From: Planctomycetota bacterium
Lineage (GTDB): Bacteria; Planctomycetota; UBA1135; GCA-002686595
Assembly (NCBI GenBank): GCA_012960475.1
Contig: DUBE01000064.1
Coordinates: forward strand, 1-54,178
Direction: 5' to 3'
DNA length: 54,178 nt
The notes under the pieces were generated by a model. That model saw nothing but the letters and a program-made list of their open reading frames with translations. It did no database searches and was not told where the DNA came from. A program made the translations under genes and the position numbers. Shown here in pieces: positions 1 through 8,332 of this stretch. Numbering within the stretch: position 1 is the first letter of the stretch; the number at the start of each line of letters is the position of its first letter.

Positions 1-1
1 T

Positions 2-1498
2 GAGACCCGAGCGAATGAATGGCCCACAGTGCTCACTGTCACAGAGAAAGCCCCAGGACTTTCATCTGCTGTGGTTGCCGCTGGCGCCGATCTGACCCCA
101 GCCAAAGTGGAGGCCATCGAAGCGGGTTATGCGCCTGAAGTGGCCGCGAACTTTCCCAAACTCTTCGACTGGGCACATGCTCAGGGCTTCCGCATGACAG
201 GCCGCTTGCCCCATGAATACGAGCAGGTGGTGCGTCAGAGTCCGAGCCACCTGGAGGAATTTGCCGAGCGGATCCCGATTGGAGAGAAAGTCGGGGTCGA
301 GGGCGTGAATTGTTTTGAGTGTCACCAGGGCCTGGATGGTTCCTACCAGAAGGATCCGATTGCCTGGGCACCGGCTCTGACCAATACCCAGGACCGCTTG
401 CGGGAGGAGTGGGTGCGTGAGTGGATCTGGAATCCCGCAGCTGTTTATCCAGGGACCTCCATGCCTGACAACTTCTCGGCCCATGAGCCCCAGTACCAGG
501 AGCAGTACCCGGGCTCCAGTAATGGCGTCCAGATTGATGCGATTATGGATTGGCTCTACAACCTGGGTGGCTCTGCCCCATCTCAGTCTGTGGGTCAGTT
601 GAACTTGGACGCGGTGGACGATGACCAGCTGCTGGCGATCTTGCGATCGCGCGGGGTTCAGTTCACCGATATGAGCGATCACAACCAGGCGGGGGAGCCG
701 GTCGAAGAGCCCGAGGTCATCGAGGAGGAAGAACCACTTGAGGAGCCCGCGGAAGAAGATCCAGTGCTGGTGGACCCGGAGGTGGAAGATCCGGAGGTAA
801 TGGAGCCGGAGACGCCTGTGGACCCGATTCCCGCGCCCGTGGCCGCAGGGAGCCTGGTGGGCCGCGTGGTCTACGATGGAGTCCCTCCAAGTATGAAGCC
901 CCTCGTGATCAAGGCTGATCAAGCCAAGGGTTGCTGCACCGATGGCTCCACGGTGGACAACACAGATCGCAGCCTGATGGTCAGTGCCGGCGGGGGCATC
1001 CAATATGTCGTCGTCACCTTGACGGTGCCCGGAGCCAGCGCCCCTGCTCCCGTGGACAAGCATGCCCTGGACCAGGCCAAGTGCCGTTTCGAACCGCATG
1101 TGTCGGTGGTTCCTGTGGGTACAACCCTCTCCTTCACCAACAGTGACACTGTGTCGCACAATGTACACACCTACTCAACCAAGAACGATGGCCAGAACAA
1201 GACCATTGCGGCAGGTGGTTCCTATGACATGAAGGTTGACAAAGCTGAGGCGATTACCATCGGCTGCGATATTCACCCCTGGATGAAGAGCTACGCAGTC
1301 GTTACTGATGCCACCCATTGGGCGGTGACCGATGCTGATGGAAGTTTCTCTTTTGTCGGCGTTCCCCCCGGGGAATACCGCCTTCAGTTCTGGCACGAGT
1401 CCTTGGGCAAGTCCAAAGAGACCGTCACCGTGACCGCTGCTGGCGGGAGTCTGGAGGCCAAAATGAGCCAAAGTTCCGGCCGCCCCCGCCGCCGCTGA
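2..1498 (+). CDS. Cytochrome c / cupredoxin fusion protein, 5'-truncated by the window edge
   Basis: The frame is open to the left edge, so the true N-terminus lies outside the window; a GTG at 29 is only an internal candidate. Numbering from that GTG, a class I c-type heme motif CFECH lies at about residues 95-99, and a possible axial Met is in PGTSMPDNF near 145. An acidic Glu/Pro linker (about 225-270) leads to a cupredoxin-like domain (about 280-489). Its plausible copper ligands are the His in SHNVH and the Cys/His/Met of CDIHPWM. It ends in a Cna-B-like PPGEY segment and a basic tail RPRRR. The same C-terminal domain recurs in the next gene. An extracytoplasmic electron-carrier role is inferred. 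The domain calls are fairly secure; partner and substrate are unknown. Confidence 0.75.
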   Translation, partial: ETRANEWPTVLTVTEKAPGLSSAVVAAGADLTPAKVEAIEAGYAPEVAANFPKLFDWAHAQGFRMTGRLPHEYEQVVRQSPSHLEEFAERIPIGEKVGVEGVNCFECHQGLDGSYQKDPIAWAPALTNTQDRLREEWVREWIWNPAAVYPGTSMPDNFSAHEPQYQEQYPGSSNGVQIDAIMDWLYNLGGSAPSQSVGQLNLDAVDDDQLLAILRSRGVQFTDMSDHNQAGEPVEEPEVIEEEEPLEEPAEEDPVLVDPEVEDPEVMEPETPVDPIPAPVAAGSLVGRVVYDGVPPSMKPLVIKADQAKGCCTDGSTVDNTDRSLMVSAGGGIQYVVVTLTVPGASAPAPVDKHALDQAKCRFEPHVSVVPVGTTLSFTNSDTVSHNVHTYSTKNDGQNKTIAAGGSYDMKVDKAEAITIGCDIHPWMKSYAVVTDATHWAVTDADGSFSFVGVPPGEYRLQFWHESLGKSKETVTVTAAGGSLEAKMSQSSGRPRRR

Positions 1499-1531
1499 TC
1501 GGGGTGTCGTTCTGTCACATCCCTGCGGGGC

Positions 1532-1551
1532 GGCGTTCCATTCTGAACGCC
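1532..1551 (+). terminator. Hairpin after the cytochrome-cupredoxin gene
   Basis: A perfect 7-bp stem GGCGTTC/GAACGCC with a 6-base loop lies 33 bases after the stop codon. It is followed by a T-rich but interrupted tract. It is probably an intrinsic terminator, though the weak U-tract leaves doubt. Confidence 0.4.
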
Positions 1552-1710
1552 TTCCTGCATTGTTCTTTGGGTGGCGTTGAAGGCAGCTGCGTCCCCCTGT
1601 CGCAGGTAGCAGTTGCAATCGTGAGCGAATTGGCAGAATCCGCCTTGGGTTGACATGCAGCGGGGCAATTCTTCCGCTTAGAGACTCCCGGTCCCCACGG
1701 ATCTGTGCGA

Positions 1711-1716
1711 TAGAAT
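1711..1716 (+). promoter_or_regulatory. Possible -10 box TAGAAT before the cupredoxin gene
   Basis: TAGAAT lies 62 bases before the ATG at 1779. A TTGACA at 1650-1655 is too far upstream to be its -35 box. The same hexamer is used as a likely -10 box elsewhere in the window. Confidence 0.3.
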
Positions 1717-1778
1717 AGTGCGCGGATTCGCCGGAGGGAGACCCCTCTGGAACTCACCCATAGCAAGAACCTGAAATC

Positions 1779-2525
1779 ATGAAAATCACCCCTATCCTGG
1801 CGCTGGCCGCCAGTGCCACCATCGCCCTGACCCTGGCGACGGCGAACAGTGACACCCCTGCACCGGCTGCTGGCAAGGTGCACGGACGCATCGTCTTTGA
1901 TGGGAAAGTGGAAGCTCCCAAGCCCCTCAAGATCAAGGCTGATCAGGCCAAGGGCTGCTGCGCTGATGGCGTTGCTGTTGACGCTGTGAATCGTAGCCTG
2001 TTGATCGGTGCTGACAAGGGCATCGCCAATGTGGTCATCACCATGTCGGTGGCGGGAGCCAAACTCGAGGTCCCGAAGGAGCCCATTGTGCTTGATCAAC
2101 AGAAATGCCACTTCGAGCCGCATGTGTCCATCATCCCCGTTGGCGCGACCCTCCGGTTTGCCAACAGCGACGCAGTGTCCCACAATGTGCACACCTACTC
2201 GATCAAGAACGATCCGCTCAACAAGACCGTTGCTGCCAAGGGAAAGATCGACATGAAGGTTGCTAAGGCAGAGCCGATCACCATCGGCTGTGACATTCAT
2301 CCCTGGATGAAGAGCTACGCCTTTGTGACCGATGACACCCACTGGTCCCTGTCGGATGCCAGCGGCCGTTTCTCAATCGATGGTGTACCTCCCGGTGAGT
2401 ACAAGCTGTCCATCTGGCATGAGACTCTTGGCAAGGCCAAGGCGACCGTGACGGTCAAGGCCGACTTCAGCAGCGAGGCAGTCGAAGTCAAGATGGGCAA
2501 GAAGAAGAAGCGTCGTCGTCGCTGA
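1779..2525 (+). CDS. Secreted cupredoxin-like protein with polybasic tail
   Basis: This 248-residue protein begins with a signal peptide (hydrophobic stretch about 5-22 ending near ATANS). The rest is a near full-length copy of the C-terminal domain of the preceding gene. Shared features are a vicinal Cys pair in KGCC, a C-x-FEPHV segment, the NVHTYS histidine, CDIHPWM, and a Cna-B-like PPGEY end. Cys, His and Met are placed as in type 1 copper proteins, but the CxxHxxM spacing is shorter than the CxxHxxxxM of plastocyanin, so copper binding is inferred. It ends in about nine consecutive Lys/Arg residues. It has its own terminator. The two genes look like a duplication in which only the upstream one carries a heme domain. 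Confidence 0.75.
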   Translation: MKITPILALAASATIALTLATANSDTPAPAAGKVHGRIVFDGKVEAPKPLKIKADQAKGCCADGVAVDAVNRSLLIGADKGIANVVITMSVAGAKLEVPKEPIVLDQQKCHFEPHVSIIPVGATLRFANSDAVSHNVHTYSIKNDPLNKTVAAKGKIDMKVAKAEPITIGCDIHPWMKSYAFVTDDTHWSLSDASGRFSIDGVPPGEYKLSIWHETLGKAKATVTVKADFSSEAVEVKMGKKKKRRRR

Positions 2526-2554
2526 TTTCAGGCCATCCCAGTCGGTTCCAAGAG

Positions 2555-2585
2555 GCGCCTTCCCTTCGTTGGGGGGGCGCTTTTT
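2555..2585 (+). terminator. Intrinsic terminator after the cupredoxin gene
   Basis: A 10-bp G/C-rich stem with two G-U pairs (2555-2564 with 2571-2580) and a 6-base loop is followed directly by TTTTTCTT. It lies 30 bases after the stop codon. Confidence 0.8.
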
Positions 2586-2823
2586 CTTGGACACAGGGCC
2601 ATTTTCGTGGCCATGGAATAGAAGTGGAGGGGGTATCAGGGGGAGGGAGCGTGGTGTCCTGGTGAGGCTACCGTTGGGAGCAATCTGCCATGGGGGAGGC
2701 ATCAGGGCTCGATCATTGGGACTCTTGTGTAAAGATTGCCGATAAGTTCCCCGAAACCTATCTTGCAGCCCAACATGGGCGCCGACATGCGTACTGATCT
2801 GCTTGTCCCCTACCCCTGAATTC
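2586..2823 (+). other. Leader region before the PDZ protein gene
   Basis: I see no gene here. The only signal noted is TACCCC at 2811-2816, ending 7 bases before the ATG at 2824, which fits the TANNN(T) boxes seen near other start codons in this window but lacks the final T. Confidence 0.3.
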
Positions 2824-4746
2824 ATGATGTCTACAATTCCCCTTCTGGCCCTCGCGGCTTTTGTCTTCCCCGCTTCCCAGGACAACGGCACCGATGCCAC
2901 TCGCTGGTTCTCTACGGTCTCCACGGGCAATACCGTCGAGTTGGCGGTCAGCCTGACCGATGCGTTGCCTGGCTACGCTGTCAGCGAGTACACAGAGGCT
3001 CCCGTTGACGACGAGCGAGGCTACCTGGGCATTTACATGGATGTCACCGATCGTGGAATCGTTGTCAACGGTGTCATTCCCGGCAGTCCGGCAGAAGAAG
3101 CCGGTCTGGCAGAGGGCGACCTGATCGTCTTGATCGGGCAGCTTGATTTCCGCAAGGAGGGTTCAATTGAGGCGCTGGAAGAACTCAAAGCTGGCTCAGA
3201 GGTCGTTGTGCGCGGCTTTACTCCTGAGGTCTACGCTGGCGCCAAGTACAAGGGTCGCGAGCGCTTCAGTCACACCGTGACCCTTGCAACTGCGGGGGAT
3301 ATTGGCTTATCCGGCGAAGAGTCCAAAGAGGCGGCTCCCAGGGTTTCTGTGCCCATGGTACCGATGATTATCAAGGCTGACCCCAACAAGCCCTGGATCA
3401 AGGGCGACAGCCCTCTGGAAATTGAAAAGAAGGAAGCAGAGGCCGGCCGCGTCCTCAAGGAGATTCGAAAGCTCGAAGAGGAAATTGAATCTGGCGAGTC
3501 AGGTCGCGAGCGCGTGCGTATCCGGCGCTTGCGCCGCAGCGACGACAGCGACAACACCGAACACGGTGGCATCTGGATCGAAAATGAAGAAGGGCAAGGA
3601 AATCGCTCTGAAATCGAGATCGAGAGAGTCGTCGAAGGCAGTGATTTGCAGTTCCATGGCTCGTCTGGTGATGTACACACGGAAGTCTGGGTCAAGGGGC
3701 CTGGCGACTCGCAGGCCCGCCGGATCAGTGGCTCTGGAAGTGACCATGAAGGTCTCGTGCGTCGACTGCGCAGAGGAGGTGTGGATGCTCTTTTAGAGGA
3801 GCCCATCGAGCTGAATATTCGCGAACTGCTCGGAGATCTCCATGGCGAGATCGAGATCCACGTCGATGTGGATACCGAAGAAGGCGGAGCCGGCCCCAGG
3901 GCTCGCTTCCGTCGAGAGGTGCGCATGGGCGATGGCGAAGAGGGTGATCACGTTATTCGCATGCTGCCTTTGAAGGAAGGGGCCGGAGGGGGTGATCGCC
4001 GGCACATGGTGCTGGAGATGATTGGCTCCGGGGAATGCGAAGATGAGTCCTGCGAAGGGTGCGAGGACTGCCGAGAAGGGGATTCTTCTGGGCGACGTAC
4101 ATTCGTTATTGACTTGCACGAAGAAGGCCGCGAAGGAAACATGTTGTTCTTTGGTGGCCCTGAAGGTCATGACGCAGGTGGTGATGTCTCGCGTGCTCCT
4201 CACGATGCCCATGATTCCCAGGGCCCTCACCGTGAGCACGGTCATGACGCAGGCGGTGACGGTCCGCATGCTCCTCACGATGCCCATGATTCCCAAGGCC
4301 CTCATCGTGAGCACGGTCAAACGAGCCGTCGAGGCAGACCATCTCTTGGGATGACCATGCGCGGCCCTGCTGTGCGTAGCTTCCAGCCTCGGCGTTCACA
4401 GGGGAATGGTCCTGGCGAGGTAGATGAGCTTCGTCGCGAAATCGAAGAACTCCGTAATGAGGTGGAAGAACTGCGCAGCGCCATGGTTCGCATGCGTATC
4501 GCTATCGGTGAGCGCATGCAGCAGTCGGATCGACGCCAGCAATCCGATCAGGTGCGAGGCAGGGATCGCGATCAAGGCAATGATCGTCGTGAGCGCACGG
4601 ACCGCCGCCGAGACAACGATCAGCGCGAGCGCACGGATCGCCGCCGAGACAACGATCAGCGCGAGCGCACGGATCGCCGCCGGGACAACGATCAGCGCGA
4701 GCGCGATGGCCGTCGTCGGGAACGTTCGGATAGGCGAGATGGCTGA
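2824..4746 (+). CDS. Secreted PDZ-domain protein with His-rich, coiled-coil and Arg-rich regions
   Basis: This 640-residue protein starts at ATG 2824 (or 2827); an upstream in-frame TTG at 2803 lacks support. Order: a hydrophobic signal sequence (about 4-17); a PDZ domain (about 65-135) with carboxylate-loop-like GYLGIYM and the PGSPAEEAGLAEGD core; a long charged region; a Cys cluster CEDESCEGCEDC; two 25-residue His-rich repeats; a heptad-patterned coiled coil (EVDELRREIEELRNEVEEL); and a tail of 12-residue Arg/Asp repeats. There is no protease domain, so it is more likely a scaffold or binding protein than an HtrA enzyme. The Cys cluster and His repeats suggest metal binding (inferred). 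The next gene is convergent, separated by a strong hairpin. Confidence 0.7.
   Translation: MMSTIPLLALAAFVFPASQDNGTDATRWFSTVSTGNTVELAVSLTDALPGYAVSEYTEAPVDDERGYLGIYMDVTDRGIVVNGVIPGSPAEEAGLAEGDLIVLIGQLDFRKEGSIEALEELKAGSEVVVRGFTPEVYAGAKYKGRERFSHTVTLATAGDIGLSGEESKEAAPRVSVPMVPMIIKADPNKPWIKGDSPLEIEKKEAEAGRVLKEIRKLEEEIESGESGRERVRIRRLRRSDDSDNTEHGGIWIENEEGQGNRSEIEIERVVEGSDLQFHGSSGDVHTEVWVKGPGDSQARRISGSGSDHEGLVRRLRRGGVDALLEEPIELNIRELLGDLHGEIEIHVDVDTEEGGAGPRARFRREVRMGDGEEGDHVIRMLPLKEGAGGGDRRHMVLEMIGSGECEDESCEGCEDCREGDSSGRRTFVIDLHEEGREGNMLFFGGPEGHDAGGDVSRAPHDAHDSQGPHREHGHDAGGDGPHAPHDAHDSQGPHREHGQTSRRGRPSLGMTMRGPAVRSFQPRRSQGNGPGEVDELRREIEELRNEVEELRSAMVRMRIAIGERMQQSDRRQQSDQVRGRDRDQGNDRRERTDRRRDNDQRERTDRRRDNDQRERTDRRRDNDQRERDGRRRERSDRRDG
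4165..4314 (+). repeat. Two tandem 75-bp repeats encoding a His-rich 25-residue unit
   Basis: Copies at 4165-4239 and 4240-4314 are nearly identical at the DNA level and in frame. Each encodes a unit starting GHDAGGD and containing APHDAHDSQGPHREH. High DNA identity suggests a recent duplication. Confidence 0.9.
4588..4695 (+). repeat. Three tandem 36-bp repeats encoding RERTDRRRDNDQ
   Basis: Copies at 4588-4623, 4624-4659 and 4660-4695 differ at only a few bases; a partial fourth follows. They give an Arg/Asp-alternating C-terminal tail. Slippage at this site could vary tail length between strains. Confidence 0.9.
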
Positions 4747-4767
4747 GAGGTTGCAATTACCCATGCA

Positions 4768-4802
4768 GACGGCCCGTCTCTCCGATGGAGAGACGGGCCG
4801 TC
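4768..4802. terminator. Long hairpin between convergent genes, likely bidirectional terminator
   Basis: A perfect 15-bp inverted repeat (4768-4782 with 4788-4802) has a 5-base spacer, and C4783 can also pair with G4787. It lies between the stop codons of two convergent genes. There is no good U-tract on either side, so termination is inferred from position. Confidence 0.55.
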
Positions 4803-4828
4803 CTGTTCGTTGGGGTCAACAGACTTCG

Positions 4829-5203
4829 TCAGGCTGCTTCCTTGCCCTCATCTTCGTCTGATTCGTCGAAAAGGTCATCGGGGAGGAACTCCTTGGGGAT
4901 ATCCAGGGTCAGCAAGGCTTCAGGCTCGGGTTCCCACGTATGCAGGGTCCTGGCAAGGGTCTTGAGCACATCCTGATCGAGTTCTTGTTGTACTACTTCC
5001 AGGAGGTCGTCTTTAGGATGCTTGACTCCGTGGGCTAGAGCTTCGTCAGTCAGGACCAGAATACGATCACGTACAATGGTCTCCGAGATCAGGGCTCGCT
5101 CAAGCAGGGGCAACAGGCTCAGTCCCAGATTCAGGGGCAGGTTGTGCCGGGCGCACATGCGCTGGAGAAGTTGTTTCGCATCCATGGGGAGTAGGCTCCG
5201 CAT
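4829..5203 (-). CDS. Small acidic-tailed protein of unknown function
   Basis: With the start at ATG 5203 the protein has 124 residues (begins MRSLLPMDAKQLLQRM). It is mainly predicted alpha-helical and ends in an acidic tail DDLFDESDEDEGKEAA. I do not recognise a family. The frame stays open upstream to 5482 with other Met codons (5305, 5359), but that extension is basic and low in helical character, and it runs into the promoter region of the divergent gene at 5439. The start is therefore uncertain. There is no signal peptide, so it is probably cytoplasmic. Confidence 0.55.
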   Translation of the reverse strand: MRSLLPMDAKQLLQRMCARHNLPLNLGLSLLPLLERALISETIVRDRILVLTDEALAHGVKHPKDDLLEVVQQELDQDVLKTLARTLHTWEPEPEALLTLDIPKEFLPDDLFDESDEDEGKEAA

Positions 5204-5438
5204 GAAAGCTACCACACCTCTGAATTTGAGGCGCTTGGACGGGATGTGGCTGCGCGGTTTGGGTTGAAGCGAGACCTCTTCTCGTTTTGATACTCCAGCC
5301 TGCATTGGGTGGGTCGGGGACGCTTGTTTGCTGTCTCGATTGGAGACCGCTGCACCCATGCTCCAGAGGCGTTCTCCGACACCTCGATGAAGGAATTGCG
5401 CGCCACCCCCTTTTTTCGGCGTGTACATCCAGAGCGTC

Positions 5439-6014
5439 ATGAGAGGCATTCTCTTTCTACTGGCGGTGTCGTTGATCGTCACCGTCTCTCAACCCCTATT
5501 TGAGCAACCCTCTGCAGCAACTGTGTTGCGCATGGACTTGGAGCAGCAGGCTGATCTCGCTGACCTTGTGTTCGAAGGCACCGTGGCTTCCGCGCGTCCC
5601 CTGCGGGCTGCCGATGGAACCATTCGCACAGAGTATGAACTGCTCATTGATCGCACTCTGTGGGGCGAACCTCGCGCCCGGCGCACCGTGACTCTGCCCG
5701 GCGGCGCCTTGCCCTCGGGTCTGGTGACTTTGATTCCGGGGATGCCTGTGCTCAGCGTCGGTGAGGATTGCCTCTTGTTGCTTGGGCCTGAGACCACCAC
5801 AGGCCTGCGCATTCCCGTAGGGCTGGGCCAAGGTCGCTTGCGTTTGGGCCGTGGTTTTGATGGCCGCCGGACCCTGGCCCAGGATCGTGCCGGCTTGAGT
5901 TTTGTCAGCCGCACGGGCTTGCGCGACGCGGAAGGCGGTAGCATCCAGGACTATTCAGAGGTGATCTCTCGTTTGCAGGCGCGTCTGAATGTGCGTCGCG
6001 GGGAGCAGCGCTGA
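5439..6014 (+). CDS. Secreted protein paired with the downstream matrixin
   Basis: This 191-residue protein has an N-terminal signal sequence (MRGILFLLAVSLIVTVSQPLF). The start is ATG 5439 because the hydrophobic segment begins there; an in-frame GTG at 5421 is the alternative. The pattern of L-x-QADLADLVFEGTV, then PGG, GMPVLSVGEDCLLLL and VGLGQGRLRL resembles a family I recall as sitting just upstream of bacterial matrixin-type metalloproteases; the biochemical role is not known to me. Its TGA overlaps the ATG of the protease gene by one base (TGATG), implying translational coupling. Confidence 0.6.
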   Translation: MRGILFLLAVSLIVTVSQPLFEQPSAATVLRMDLEQQADLADLVFEGTVASARPLRAADGTIRTEYELLIDRTLWGEPRARRTVTLPGGALPSGLVTLIPGMPVLSVGEDCLLLLGPETTTGLRIPVGLGQGRLRLGRGFDGRRTLAQDRAGLSFVSRTGLRDAEGGSIQDYSEVISRLQARLNVRRGEQR

Positions 6015-8221
6015 TGGTACGCGGGAAACAAGTTTATACCGTGGTCTCGTTACTGTTGGTGGTCGCTTTGGCTGCTGCTCACGTGCGTATTGTCTACGAC
6101 GGCAATGGGCAGGCGATATACTGGAACAATCCCTCCAGTGTGTCCGTGGTCATCCAGTCCGCCGGCTCCGACAACATCAACGATGGCAGCGATGAAGTCG
6201 CCCTGCGCAATGCTATTGATGCCTGGAACGACGTGAGTTCCACAACCGCGACCCTGGTGGAAGTGCAGAGCGCCGCGCAAAAGGCGCGTACGGACTGGCA
6301 GGCCGATGACATCCACCTGATGATGTTCGATGAGAGCAATCAATCAGGCTACTTCGGCCCGTCCAGCGGAACCGTGGCGGTTACGCCGCTGACTTTCTAC
6401 ATCACCGGTGCGATTATTGACGCGGATGTGCTCTTCAACGGCGGCGGTTATCAGTTCACCACCACTGGCCAGAGCGGGCGTTTTGACATTCAGGACGTGG
6501 CTACCCATGAACTGGGGCATTTGCTAGGGCTTGATCACTCGGGTGTGGCCGGGGCGACAATGTTCCCCTATGTGGATCCTGCAGTGATTCTGCATCGCAG
6601 CCTCTCCGCGGATGATGTGGGTGGCTTGCGCCACATGTATCCGGCTGGATCCTTCGGTCGTATCGGCGGCTCTCTCTTCCGGTCGGACGGTACGCCGGTG
6701 ATCGGGGCTCAGATCAGTGTGCGTGACAGCGCGGGCCGTACCGCCGGAGCGATCTTGACCAACAGTGCTGGCGCCTTCACCGTGCAGGCTCTGGAGCCTG
6801 GGACCTACAGTGTTCTGGCCGTACCCATGGATCAGCCTGTGAGTGCTGCGAATCTGTCCAATTGGTACACCATTCAGACCAACTTTGGCGCCACCCTGAT
6901 GGGTCAGGCGGTGGTGACCGGGGGCGGCACCTCCAGTATCGGAGGACAAACGGCTCTGCCGAACACGAGCCTTTCCCTGGGCCGCAGCTTCGACGACTTT
7001 CCACAGCGCGTGACCATGGGGCAGACCACCACGCATCTCTTACGGGGGGCAGGGCTTGTGCCGGGAAGTACCCTTGTGGCGTCCGATCCGAGCATGGTGA
7101 TCACTCCCACTGGCTGGAATGGGTCGTCGGTGCAGTTTCAGGTGACCTGTCCTGCGAGTGTATCCCTTGGGCACTTTGATTTGAGCGTGACTGATCCCCT
7201 GGGGAACCTTGAGATCTTGGTAGGAGGCCTGGAGGTCACGCCTCCGAACCCCACGGTGACCACGGTGAGTCCTTCCGCAGCGATTGGCGCGGGCGGTGCG
7301 GTGATTTCGCTCAGTGGCACAGGTTTCCGACCAGGCTGCCGGGTGATCCTCGGGGATCAGATCTACGAAGAGGGCCAACCTGGAGGAGCAATTCTGGTGA
7401 GTTCCACTAGCTTGCGATTGGTGCTGGCGCCAACCATCGGCGGCCTGCACGATGTGGTGGTCATGGATCGCAGTGGGGTCGAGGGGCGCAAGGTCAATGG
7501 CTTCACCGTCCAGGCCAATCCGGTCATCGCAAGTGTTTTTCCCGCCGTGGGCCAGTCCTTCGGTGGCACTCTGGTGCGCATCACCGGCAGTGATTTTCAG
7601 GTGGGAAGCAGTGTCCATATTGATGGCGCCTTCCAATCCTTGGTCAGTGTGATTTCCCCCAGTGAGATCGAGGTGGTGACTACTGGTGGCGTACCTGGTG
7701 GTCCATACATCTTGACCGTCCAGGTGCCTAGTGGCGAGGTGGCCAGTTCAGCCTTTCAGTACGAGAGCAAGCCAGATCCTGTCCTGACCGAGGTCAGTCC
7801 CGCTAGCGGCACGGACAAGGGTGGCAACACCGTGACCTTGAGCGGCTTGCAGCTGCACTCGGACCTGGAAGTGGTATTCGGTGCCAATCCCTCCACAGGC
7901 CAGGGTGGCAGCTTGGCCCAGGTGCTCACGGTAACGGAGAGTCAGATTGAAGTCAGCGTACCCGCTTGGTCGGCGAGCTCGGCTTCAGTGCTGCTGCGTG
8001 ATTCACTCACGGGCCAGGCGTTCATGTTGACTGGCGCCTACACCTACATCGCCAGCAGCCAAAGTCATGTGGGAGGTGCCTGCGGCAGTGTGATCCCTAC
8101 GGTGCCCCCCGGTTGGCGTGATCGGTTGAGCGCGGGAGGCTGGTTGTTGTTCCTCTTGGTCTTTGGCTTGGGCCGAGCACGGCGAGGATCCCTGGCCGCT
8201 CTGGGCGTGCGTGCTTCCTAG
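6014..8221 (+). CDS. Secreted matrixin-type zinc metalloprotease with IPT/TIG repeats
   Basis: This 735-residue protein has a signal sequence (about 8-22). The catalytic domain carries HELGHLLGLDH (165-175), which supplies three zinc His and the catalytic Glu, and a Met-turn candidate at Met183, as in M10 matrixins. A Cna-B-like or carboxypeptidase-regulatory domain (about 212-275) is followed by several IPT/TIG beta-sandwich repeats (about 410-690, each opening with a V-x-P-x-x-G pattern). A hydrophobic segment (LSAGGWLLFLLVFGLG) followed by Arg-rich residues forms the C-terminus, resembling a sorting or anchoring signal. It is likely exported and surface-anchored. No propeptide cysteine switch is obvious; the coupled upstream protein might play a control role (inference). 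Confidence 0.8.
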   Translation: MVRGKQVYTVVSLLLVVALAAAHVRIVYDGNGQAIYWNNPSSVSVVIQSAGSDNINDGSDEVALRNAIDAWNDVSSTTATLVEVQSAAQKARTDWQADDIHLMMFDESNQSGYFGPSSGTVAVTPLTFYITGAIIDADVLFNGGGYQFTTTGQSGRFDIQDVATHELGHLLGLDHSGVAGATMFPYVDPAVILHRSLSADDVGGLRHMYPAGSFGRIGGSLFRSDGTPVIGAQISVRDSAGRTAGAILTNSAGAFTVQALEPGTYSVLAVPMDQPVSAANLSNWYTIQTNFGATLMGQAVVTGGGTSSIGGQTALPNTSLSLGRSFDDFPQRVTMGQTTTHLLRGAGLVPGSTLVASDPSMVITPTGWNGSSVQFQVTCPASVSLGHFDLSVTDPLGNLEILVGGLEVTPPNPTVTTVSPSAAIGAGGAVISLSGTGFRPGCRVILGDQIYEEGQPGGAILVSSTSLRLVLAPTIGGLHDVVVMDRSGVEGRKVNGFTVQANPVIASVFPAVGQSFGGTLVRITGSDFQVGSSVHIDGAFQSLVSVISPSEIEVVTTGGVPGGPYILTVQVPSGEVASSAFQYESKPDPVLTEVSPASGTDKGGNTVTLSGLQLHSDLEVVFGANPSTGQGGSLAQVLTVTESQIEVSVPAWSASSASVLLRDSLTGQAFMLTGAYTYIASSQSHVGGACGSVIPTVPPGWRDRLSAGGWLLFLLVFGLGRARRGSLAALGVRAS

Positions 8222-8320
8222 AGCCTGTCCTGTAGTTCGGGTGGGAAGAGAGCCCTCTTGGTTGCGGTCGCCTGGGCAGGCGCCAGCCAAATCGCGACGA
8301 TCAGGTCCACCCTACTGCGC

Positions 8321-8326
8321 TAGACT
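8321..8326 (+). promoter_or_regulatory. -10 box TAGACT six bases before a start codon
   Basis: TAGACT ends six bases before ATG 8333, placing transcription start at or next to the ATG, so the mRNA is probably leaderless. No consensus -35 box is seen. Confidence 0.45.
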
Positions 8327-8332
8327 GGATCC

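Noticed and set aside
1650..1655. TTGACA consensus -35 box before the cupredoxin gene
   Set aside because: No TANNNT at 16-18 bases downstream; the nearest good box (1711) is 55 bases away.
4165..4314. CRISPR-like or satellite array
   Set aside because: The repeats are in frame, contiguous with no spacers, and only two copies, so they are protein-coding repeats.
8221..8332. Small inverted repeat CGCCTG/CAGGCG as a terminator
   Set aside because: Only six pairs with a 2-base loop and no T-run.
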